Source: Flavobacteriia bacterium
GTDB lineage: Bacteria > Bacteroidota > Bacteroidia > Flavobacteriales > Flavobacteriaceae
Length of the DNA stretch: 5,446 bases
Reading direction: 5' to 3'
Assembly: GCA_003973375.1 (NCBI GenBank)
Contig: QNYL01000121.1
Span: 1 to 5,446 of the forward strand
Under the pieces are notes generated by a model. That model did no database searches, was not told the origin of the DNA, and worked only from the letters and a program-made list of their open reading frames with translations. This document shows, piece after piece, positions 1 to 5,446 of the stretch (position 1 is its first letter; each line of letters begins with the position of its first letter). A program made the position numbers and the translations under genes.

Positions 1-672
1 TACTGCAGGATCAGATACTGAAGTTACTCCGTTTTTCAGGAACTCTTTTCCGGCAGCAAGGATCATCTTCTCGTAATCTTTATCAGTGATCTGAGGAAAG
101 TGTTTTATGGCAAGTCCTAATGCTGTTTCACTTAAAACCCCGTTTGGGAATCCATTATCTCCTCTTTGGATTTCTCCGCCAAACGGAGGTTTGGTATTTT
201 TATCAATCCCGCATACTTCCAGAGCTTTGGTGTTTAAAGTAGCAATATGCGCACAGGTACGTTGTAAAAAAACCGGTTTGTCAGAAACTACCTGATCAAT
301 ATCCTCTTTTGTGGGTAAGCGGTTCTCTTTCATCAGAGATTCGTTAAAACCTCTTGCCCTGATCCATTTTAAATGCGGGTTCTTTTTTGAAAAATCTTTT
401 AATAATTCCTGTATATCATCAATGCTCCTCGCATCTCTCAGATCGAGATTAAATGTAAGCAGATCACCTATTTTCCAAAAATGTGCATGGGCATCAAAAA
501 ATCCCGGCAGGATGGTTTTCCCCTTAAGATCTATGGCGTGTTCTTTATTTGCGTTCCGAAGGATATCTTTACGATTCCCAACAGCAATAATTTTACCATC
601 GATAATCTTTAAGGTATCTGCTGTTGGATTTTTCTTATCACAAGTATATATTCCGGCATTATAAAAAATCAT
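1..672 (-). CDS. YtcJ-like metal-dependent amidohydrolase (partial, C-terminus off window)
   Basis: The frame stays open from an ATG at 672-670 to base 1 and gives the first 224 residues; relatives have roughly 520-550, so more than half is missing. It starts MIFYNAGIYT, has the small N-terminal beta-sandwich (LKIIDGKIIAVG, residues 21-32), then PGFFDAHAHF (56-65), whose H62 and H64 are the HxH metal ligands of the amidohydrolase TIM barrel. LQRTCAHIATLN (136-147), FGGEIQRGDNGFPNGVLSE (164-182) and NGVTSVSDP (214-222) are typical of the YtcJ branch (Amidohydro_3). No signal peptide is seen, so it is probably cytoplasmic. The family hydrolyses amide or other C-N bonds, but most members have no known substrate. 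The ATG lies three bases after the stop of the upstream transaminase (TAAAAAATG), so translation is probably coupled. Family call is firm; substrate is unknown. In this operon it may release a free omega-amine from an acylated precursor (inference). Confidence 0.9.
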   Translation of the reverse strand, partial: MIFYNAGIYTCDKKNPTADTLKIIDGKIIAVGNRKDILRNANKEHAIDLKGKTILPGFFDAHAHFWKIGDLLTFNLDLRDARSIDDIQELLKDFSKKNPHLKWIRARGFNESLMKENRLPTKEDIDQVVSDKPVFLQRTCAHIATLNTKALEVCGIDKNTKPPFGGEIQRGDNGFPNGVLSETALGLAIKHFPQITDKDYEKMILAAGKEFLKNGVTSVSDPAV

Positions 673-675
673 TTT

Positions 676-2022
676 TTATTTTCCTCTTTTTTCGTGAGCT
701 CTTTTAATGGCTCCCTCCAGAACAGCCAAACCTTCTTTGATCTGGTCATCAGTAATGGCAAATGGGGGCAACAATCGTATACAGTTAGAATATAATCCGG
801 CACGGATCAGTAAAATACCTTTGGTTGTGGCATCACCAATAATTTCAGCTCCGAGTTCAATATCAGGTTCTCTAGTCTTTTTATCTTTTACAAATTCCAC
901 AATTCGCATACCTCCCACACCACGAACATCACCGATAAAGGCATATTTTTCTTTCCATTCTTCAAGGATCTCAGCAATAAGATCGCCTATTTCATTGGCT
1001 CTTTTCAAAAAGGCAGGATCGTTGATAATTTTAAAGGTTTCTATGGCTGCCACTGATGTGATCGGACTACCGCTGTATGTTCCTCCGATAGCTCCGGGAT
1101 GCGGGGCATCCATAATCTCGGCTTTACCGGTAACAGCGCTGATCGGCATACCGGAACCCAGAGATTTTGCTGTGGTTACCATATCGGGAATTACACCTGC
1201 ATGCTCTATGGCGAAAAGTTTTCCCGTTCTTCCAAATCCTGATTGTACCTCATCAGCAATCATCACAATACCGTGTTCATCACAGATTGTTCTGATCTTT
1301 TGTAAAAATTCCTTTGGTATTGGAATAAAACCGGCTTCGCCCTGAACAGGTTCAATAACAATGGCAGCAATTGCACTGGGATCTACCTGGGCGATTAAGG
1401 CATGATCGAGCTGTTTGACACAATGATCGAGATATTGTTCTTCAGTCATTCCATCATACGGGCGGTACATATTAGGTGCCGGTAATCTGTAAATATCCGA
1501 AGCAAAAGATCCATATCCTTTTTTGAACAAACCGTATTTACTGGTCATGCTCATCGTCAAATAGGTCCTTCCGTGATACCCGCCTTCAAATACAATAACA
1601 GCCGGCCTTTTGGTGTAATATTTGGCAATATTTACGGCGTTTTCTACAGCTTCTGCACCTGAATTGGCCAATAAAGTCTTTTTGGGGAAATCTCCCGGAG
1701 TGTATTCATTTAAAAGTTCGCACAATTCAACTGCAGGTTCATTGGTGGCAACGATCATACAGGAATGAATACTTTTATCCAGTTGTTCTTTGATGGCTTT
1801 TACCACTTGAGGAGGTCTGTGACCCGCATTCAGCATTCCGATACCTCCTGCAAAGTCGATCATCTGATTTCCGTCTACATCCCATACCAAAGCGCCTTCT
1901 GATCTTTCTACCACAACCTGTGTGGATTTTGCAAATCCGTTTGGCATGGAATCGTTTCGTCTTTCCAGCATTTTTTTACTTTCCGGACCCGGAATTTCTG
2001 TTTTCAGTATAATATTTTTCAT
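676..2022 (-). CDS. gabT: Class III PLP aminotransferase, GABA transaminase type (second copy)
   Basis: This 448-residue fold-type I enzyme would move the terminal amine of 4-aminobutyrate or a similar omega-amino acid to 2-oxoglutarate, giving a semialdehyde and glutamate in the cytoplasm. Visible motifs in order: FAGGIGMLNAGH (57-68), PGDFPKKTLLANSGAEAVEN (109-128), GGYHGRT (147-153), EPVQGE (224-229), DEVQSGFGRTGK (257-268) with PLP-ring Asp257, TTAKSLGSGMP (283-293) with Schiff-base Lys286, and NCIRLLPP (413-420). I61, R152, E229, K286 and R416 line up with I50, R141, E211, K268 and R398 of E. coli GabT from memory, supporting a carboxylate-bearing substrate. The usual GNP after GGTY is GSP (318-320). 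An in-frame ATG at 2064 would add 14 residues (MLIIKFKFNKNIKQ), but these are AT-rich leader sequence overlapping the upstream GNAT gene. ATG 2022, with the A-rich leader ATATAAAACAG, is preferred. Length is normal for the family. Exact amine donor is uncertain. Confidence 0.9.
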   Translation of the reverse strand: MKNIILKTEIPGPESKKMLERRNDSMPNGFAKSTQVVVERSEGALVWDVDGNQMIDFAGGIGMLNAGHRPPQVVKAIKEQLDKSIHSCMIVATNEPAVELCELLNEYTPGDFPKKTLLANSGAEAVENAVNIAKYYTKRPAVIVFEGGYHGRTYLTMSMTSKYGLFKKGYGSFASDIYRLPAPNMYRPYDGMTEEQYLDHCVKQLDHALIAQVDPSAIAAIVIEPVQGEAGFIPIPKEFLQKIRTICDEHGIVMIADEVQSGFGRTGKLFAIEHAGVIPDMVTTAKSLGSGMPISAVTGKAEIMDAPHPGAIGGTYSGSPITSVAAIETFKIINDPAFLKRANEIGDLIAEILEEWKEKYAFIGDVRGVGGMRIVEFVKDKKTREPDIELGAEIIGDATTKGILLIRAGLYSNCIRLLPPFAITDDQIKEGLAVLEGAIKRAHEKRGK

Positions 2023-2044
2023 CTGTTTTATATTTTTATTGAAT
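2023..2044 (-). promoter_or_regulatory. AT-rich intercistronic leader that decides the transaminase start
   Basis: These 22 bases separate the GNAT stop (TAA, 2047-2045) from the preferred transaminase ATG at 2022. They are almost purely A and T on the coding strand and end in ATATAAAACAG. No Shine-Dalgarno sequence is present, which is usual in Bacteroidota, where A-rich leaders serve initiation. The alternative start at 2064 would read through this leader and overlap GNAT by 20 bases. Confidence 0.45.
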
Positions 2045-2695
2045 TTAAATTTTATGATCAGCATCCATAGTTAATAAAACACCGCAATTTCCACAGGTTT
2101 CATCAACACAATAATCCTGAATTAGTTTTCTTATTTTAAATCCTATGCGTCGTTGAATAGAAACGGTAGGATCATTGATCTCACCTTTTACAAGTTTGTC
2201 AAAATATTCTTGCGGGGTCATATGATCACGTACTTTATGATAACCATTGATCATTCCTACGGTAAATTGTCCTTTTAAACCCAGATAATTGACCAGTTCC
2301 TGGCGTGCCCTGTAGATCTCTTTACCAAGGCCTTTTCCTCGGTATTTCGGATCAACTCCTACATCAAGACCCGATAACCAGTCTCCCTCAGGATCATAAT
2401 TGTCAAGCTTAAGGTTTCCTGAGGATTCGAGAAAAGTGTGAGATTGAGTCAGTAAAGGACTCCTGACGGTTGTTGACATACCAATTACTTTATCCCCATC
2501 CAGAATAACAAACTGCCCTTCGGGAAAGACCTCCATATGCTTCAGGTAGTGTTCTTTAGTGAATAATTCATTTTCTGCCAGTTTAGGAAAAACAATTTTT
2601 TGCAGTGCTGCCAGTCCTTCAGCATTTTCAGGTTCTGAATTTTTGATGATATAGCCGTTTTGCAGCTGTTTTTTATAGAGAAAGGTATTTACCAT
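2045..2695 (-). CDS. Stand-alone GNAT acetyltransferase, like the N-terminal domain of YhcX-type fusions
   Basis: This 216-residue protein is a GNAT-fold acyl-CoA N-acyltransferase. Motif A is clear: LDVGVDPKYRGKGLGKEIY (110-128), with RGKGLG (119-124) forming the acetyl-CoA pyrophosphate loop. FPEGQFVIL (57-65), YDPEGDWLSGLDV (100-112) and INGYHKVRDHMTPQEYFDKL (149-168) recall the GNAT half of YhcX-like proteins, where it is fused to a carbon-nitrogen hydrolase (nitrilase superfamily) domain. Here it ends at 2045 with no hydrolase domain, and none is encoded elsewhere in the window. The C-terminus carries C196, C201 and C204 (CVDETCGNCG) in place of the usual non-cysteine residues, a possible metal site or redox pair. 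The start MVNTFLYKK lies 21 bases after the dehydrogenase stop with an AT-rich leader and no Shine-Dalgarno. The acyl acceptor is unknown; an omega-amine or amino acid handled by the neighbouring enzymes is an inference. GNAT call is firm, subfamily call fairly firm. Confidence 0.88.
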   Translation of the reverse strand: MVNTFLYKKQLQNGYIIKNSEPENAEGLAALQKIVFPKLAENELFTKEHYLKHMEVFPEGQFVILDGDKVIGMSTTVRSPLLTQSHTFLESSGNLKLDNYDPEGDWLSGLDVGVDPKYRGKGLGKEIYRARQELVNYLGLKGQFTVGMINGYHKVRDHMTPQEYFDKLVKGEINDPTVSIQRRIGFKIRKLIQDYCVDETCGNCGVLLTMDADHKI

Positions 2696-2716
2696 AAGAG
2701 TAAGTATTATTTGTTT

Positions 2717-4147
2717 TTATAAACTACCAATACTGATGAGTTTTTTATTCATATATTCAAAGATCCCGTCGTGGCCCAGCTCACTTCCCTGTCCACTTTG
2801 TTTGATTCCCCCGAAAGGGGCCTCTGTTGCATGCGCGGCCCATTCATTGATCCCGACAATACCGGCATCAATTGCTTCACTCATTTTAATGGCGGTATTC
2901 AGATCATTGGTCCAAATGTATGCGGCCAGACCGTATTCTGTATGATTGGCAAGTTCAATGGCCTCTTCCATGGTTTCAAAAGAAGTAACAGGCATAATCG
3001 GGCCAAAGATCTCTTCTTTAAATGCAGCGGTATCTATGGTAACATTTGCCAGCAAAGTGGGTTTAAAAAAGTAACCTTTTCCGTTTTCGCTATGGCTTTC
3101 TCCTCCTGCAAGTACTTTTGCACCTGCTTTTACAGATTCTTCAACCAGGCGTATTACATTGTATTGCTGTGCTTTACTGATCATCGGGCCGATCTGTGAG
3201 GTTTCATCTAATCCGTTGCCAACTTTATAGGCTGCGGTAACCCTGGCAGCTTCTTCGGTAAACTCTTTATAAATATCTTTATGCACAATAAAGCGTTGCG
3301 GTGAGATACAAACTTGTCCGCAATTTCTGAATTTAGCAAGAACAGCAGCAGCAGCAAGTTTTTTGACCTCCACATCCGGAAATATAACCACCGGAGCATT
3401 TCCGCCAAGTTCCAAAGATAATTTTGTATTGGTCTTTGAAGCTTTGTCCATCAGCATCTTACCGATTTGTGTGCTGCCTACAAAATGTACCTTTTTAATC
3501 TCTGGTGAAAACATCAATGCATCACCAATCTCGGAAGATTTTCCGGCTACAAGATTAAAAGTTCCTTGAGGCAAACCTTCTTCCTCAATAAGTTTTGCCA
3601 GAGCCATAGCGGTAAGCGGAGTTTCATTGGAAGGTTTTAAAACAACCGGACAACCGGCAGCCAATGCTGCTCCTATTGGCCGGGCAAGATTCCATACCGG
3701 GAAATTCCAGGCTGTAATCACTCCTACAACGCCTATCGGTTGCCAGATCACCTGCATACGTTTGTTGTTTCTTCCTGCCGGAATAACAGTTCCGTAAGTG
3801 CGTTTTGCCTCTTCCCCAAACCATTCAAACAGATCGGCGGCGATCATCCATTCACCGGTTGATTCAGCGATGGGTTTTCCGCTTTCTTTGGTGGTGATTA
3901 CGGCAAATTCCTTTGCGTTTTCACGAATTTTATCAGCGATTCTTTTTAAGATTCTCCCTCTTTCAAAAGCATTGATTTCTTTCCATAAAGGGAAAGCTTT
4001 TTGTGCAGCACTGATAGCGAGATCCACATCTGCTTTTCTGCCAAAAGGTATGGTGTCTACAATCTCTTCTGTAGCGGGATTGATCACATTATGGGTTTCT
4101 CCACTTTGTGAATCAGTCCATTTGCCGTTGATATATAATTTATTCAT
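2717..4147 (-). CDS. gabD: NAD(P)-dependent succinate-semialdehyde dehydrogenase-type aldehyde dehydrogenase
   Basis: This complete 476-residue ALDH-superfamily enzyme would oxidise succinate semialdehyde to succinate, following the transaminases in a GABA-shunt reaction. Motifs in order: ITAWNFP (144-150) with oxyanion Asn148; KPSNETP (171-177) for the cofactor ribose; FVGSTQIG (222-229), the Rossmann GxxxxG; LELGGNAP (245-252) with general base Glu246; FRNCGQVC (273-280) with nucleophile Cys280; EEIFGP (378-383) with Glu379; and APFGGIKQSGQGSE (443-456), ending ISIGSL. R156 and R274 align with the substrate-carboxylate arginines R213 and R334 of human SSADH (from memory), which favours SSADH. 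Two points differ: the residue after the nucleophile in the usual CVC motif is CIS, and the serine pair before ECPFGG in human SSADH is replaced by His-Ala (439-440). N174 sits where NAD-specific ALDHs often have Glu, so NADP use is possible. It starts five bases after the upstream transaminase stop. Another short semialdehyde, such as glutarate semialdehyde, remains possible. Confidence 0.88.
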   Translation of the reverse strand: MNKLYINGKWTDSQSGETHNVINPATEEIVDTIPFGRKADVDLAISAAQKAFPLWKEINAFERGRILKRIADKIRENAKEFAVITTKESGKPIAESTGEWMIAADLFEWFGEEAKRTYGTVIPAGRNNKRMQVIWQPIGVVGVITAWNFPVWNLARPIGAALAAGCPVVLKPSNETPLTAMALAKLIEEEGLPQGTFNLVAGKSSEIGDALMFSPEIKKVHFVGSTQIGKMLMDKASKTNTKLSLELGGNAPVVIFPDVEVKKLAAAAVLAKFRNCGQVCISPQRFIVHKDIYKEFTEEAARVTAAYKVGNGLDETSQIGPMISKAQQYNVIRLVEESVKAGAKVLAGGESHSENGKGYFFKPTLLANVTIDTAAFKEEIFGPIMPVTSFETMEEAIELANHTEYGLAAYIWTNDLNTAIKMSEAIDAGIVGINEWAAHATEAPFGGIKQSGQGSELGHDGIFEYMNKKLISIGSL

Positions 4148-4152
4148 CTTAT

Positions 4153-5446
4153 TTATTTTGTTAGTTCTGTCAAAGCTTCTTCAAGGATGTCCAGGCCTTT
4201 GTTTAACAAATTCTCTGAAATGGTTAACGGACTCAAAATGCGAATACAATTGCCAAAAGTTCCGGCACTGATGATGATCAATCCTTTTTGCTCACAAAGG
4301 CTGATCAGATCAGCAGCCAGTTCTGCATCGGGTTGTTTAGGATCTTTATTTTTTGATAATTCTATGGCCAGCATAGCTCCAAGGCCTCTTACATCGGTTA
4401 CAGCTTCAAACTTTTCTTTAAACAGTTCAAAACGTGTTCTAACAATTTCTCCAACATATTCACCCAGCGCATTGATATTTACCGATTCCATATATTTAAT
4501 ATTGGCCAGTGAAGCAGCACAACAAACCGGGTTACCGGGATAAGTTCCACCAATGGTTCCGGCGTATGCAGCATTCATTATTTTTGCCTTACCAATCACT
4601 GCTCCGATAGGCATTCCGCCACCCATACTTTTCGCAAGCGTAGTAATATCGGGGGTAATACCGTAATGTTGATAGGAGGCCCATTTTCCTGTTCTTCCAA
4701 AACCCGATTGTACTTCATCAATGATGAGTAAAATGTCGTTTTCTTTACAGATATTTTGTAAAGCCTTTAGATATTTTGGGGGCATTACTGTAAAACCTCC
4801 TTCTCCCTGTACCAACTCTACGATAACAGCGGCGATCTGATCGGCTGAGGCCTGATATAAAAAGAAATCTTTTAATTTTTGTATCTGTTGATCGATATAT
4901 TCTTTTTCGGTCATTCCTTCGCCGTAGCGGAAGAAATAAGGATATTCCAAACGGTAAACTTCCGGAGCGAAAGGTCCGCAACCGGTTTTGTATTTTGTTT
5001 TTGAAGTTAAGGTCATTGCCATCATGGTTCTGCCGTGAAATGCTCCCGTAAAAGCTACAATTCCTTGTTTTCCGGTTGCCATACGGGCAATTTTGATTGC
5101 ATTTTCCACAGATTCAGCGCCTGAATTGGTAAGCATTACCCGGGTATTTCTTCCGTGAGGGAAGAGCTCGATCAGTTTTTCAGCCAGGCTGAGATACTCT
5201 TCGGTCATCGATACATTAAAACAGGTATGGATGAGGTTTTCAGCTTGTTTTTTGATGGCATTTACAACAGGATCGGGATTATGCCCTGCATTCATTACAC
5301 CGATACCTCCTGCGAAATCTATAAGCTCACGACCTTCTGCATCCCAGATGATAGAACCTTTCGCTTTTGAGGCGGTTGAGGGATTAAAAATACCCAGCGC
5401 ATTTGGAACCAGCGTTTTTCTTTTTTTGTAAAGCGATTTTATTTTA
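4153..5446 (-). CDS. gabT: Class III PLP aminotransferase, GABA transaminase type (partial, N-terminus off window)
   Basis: The reading frame is open to base 5446 and shows 430 residues. The first ATG (5295) lies inside the conserved core (GGIGVMNAGH), so it cannot be the start. In-frame codons before it encode KIKSLYKKRKTLVPNALG, which matches the family's N-terminus, so only a few to about 20 residues are missing upstream. Counting from the first visible residue, GABA-type motifs are FAGGIG (44-49), TNSGAESVEN (106-115), AFHGRT (135-140), DEVQSGFGRTGK (243-254) with Asp243, TLAKSMGGGMP (269-279) with Schiff-base Lys272, GGTYPGNP (299-306) and NCIRILSPLT (399-408). I48, R139, E215, K272 and R402 match the GabT catalytic set. 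It should make succinate semialdehyde from GABA. The near-invariant EPVQGE motif is ELVQGE (210-215; Leu codon TTG at 4815-4813). It is a paralogue of the downstream transaminase, not a recent duplicate, since the two differ throughout. Confidence 0.9.
   Translation of the reverse strand, partial: KIKSLYKKRKTLVPNALGIFNPSTASKAKGSIIWDAEGRELIDFAGGIGVMNAGHNPDPVVNAIKKQAENLIHTCFNVSMTEEYLSLAEKLIELFPHGRNTRVMLTNSGAESVENAIKIARMATGKQGIVAFTGAFHGRTMMAMTLTSKTKYKTGCGPFAPEVYRLEYPYFFRYGEGMTEKEYIDQQIQKLKDFFLYQASADQIAAVIVELVQGEGGFTVMPPKYLKALQNICKENDILLIIDEVQSGFGRTGKWASYQHYGITPDITTLAKSMGGGMPIGAVIGKAKIMNAAYAGTIGGTYPGNPVCCAASLANIKYMESVNINALGEYVGEIVRTRFELFKEKFEAVTDVRGLGAMLAIELSKNKDPKQPDAELAADLISLCEQKGLIIISAGTFGNCIRILSPLTISENLLNKGLDILEEALTELTK

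Larger units (their letters stand above)
1..5446 (-). other. Five-gene omega-amino acid catabolic operon (both ends off window)
   Basis: Five genes lie head to tail on the minus strand with intergenic gaps of 5, 21, 22 and 3 bases. There is no room for a full promoter or a rho-independent terminator between any of them, so they are read as one transcript. The order is transaminase, semialdehyde dehydrogenase, GNAT, transaminase, amidohydrolase. The first three enzymatic roles fit conversion of a GABA-like compound to succinate. The operon boundaries and any regulator or transporter lie outside the window. Confidence 0.75.

Noticed and set aside
311..664. Open plus-strand frame of 117 codons opposite the amidohydrolase
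   Set aside because: It is the antisense of a frame with clear amidohydrolase motifs, and its translation has no recognisable family features.
707..1345. Open plus-strand frame of 212 codons opposite the second transaminase
   Set aside because: The minus strand here encodes well-conserved PLP enzyme motifs. The plus-strand product is Ser/Pro/Ile-rich with no domain, as expected of an antisense shadow.
2042..2051. Perfect 10-base palindrome AATTTAAATT at the GNAT stop
   Set aside because: It is low-complexity AT sequence in an AT-rich junction; an operator in mid-operon is unlikely.
2703..2734. Six-base inverted repeat (AGTATT/AATACT) around the dehydrogenase stop, considered as a terminator or RNA hairpin
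   Set aside because: The stem is short and AT-rich with a 20-base loop and no following U-run; it overlaps coding sequence and is likely chance.
3798..4271. Plus-strand frame of 157 codons across the junction of the dehydrogenase and first transaminase
   Set aside because: It runs antisense to both conserved genes and has no family resemblance or start signal of note.
4153..5295. Start of the first transaminase at ATG 5295
   Set aside because: This would cut off the conserved FAGGIG segment and the N-terminal helix, both encoded in frame up to 5446. The true start lies beyond the window.
5155..5431. Overlapping plus-strand frames near the right edge
   Set aside because: They are antisense to the N-terminal part of the first transaminase, whose frame continues to the window edge with family-like sequence.

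Overview
The window holds five genes, all on the minus strand, so the reading order is from right (5446) to left (1). They are packed with gaps of 5, 21, 22 and 3 bases, which makes a single polycistronic message very likely. Both end genes run off the window, so neither the promoter nor the terminator is visible. No RNA gene, mobile element, CRISPR array or long non-coding stretch is present. The low G+C content, TAA stops on all four visible gene ends, and A-rich leaders instead of Shine-Dalgarno sequences suggest a member of the Bacteroidota (Flavobacteriia or a relative). This is an inference from style, not from a marker gene.

In transcription order: (1) 5446-4153, a class III PLP aminotransferase of the GABA transaminase type, missing a short N-terminal piece; (2) 4147-2717, an aldehyde dehydrogenase of the succinate-semialdehyde dehydrogenase type; (3) 2695-2045, a stand-alone GNAT acetyltransferase that resembles the N-terminal half of YhcX-like GNAT/carbon-nitrogen-hydrolase fusions; (4) 2022-676, a second, clearly different GABA-type class III aminotransferase; (5) 672-1, the N-terminal 224 residues of a YtcJ-like metal-dependent amidohydrolase.

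The two transaminases and the dehydrogenase form a recognisable GABA-shunt module: a terminal amine on a short carboxylic acid becomes a semialdehyde, which is oxidised to a dicarboxylate such as succinate. The amidohydrolase and the GNAT are not part of the textbook GABA pathway. They suggest that the operon feeds on, or handles, an N-acylated or amide-linked form of a GABA-like omega-amino acid. The true substrate cannot be read from the sequence. The duplicated transaminase, the stand-alone GNAT with a C-terminal cysteine cluster, and pocket changes in the dehydrogenase are the points most worth following up.
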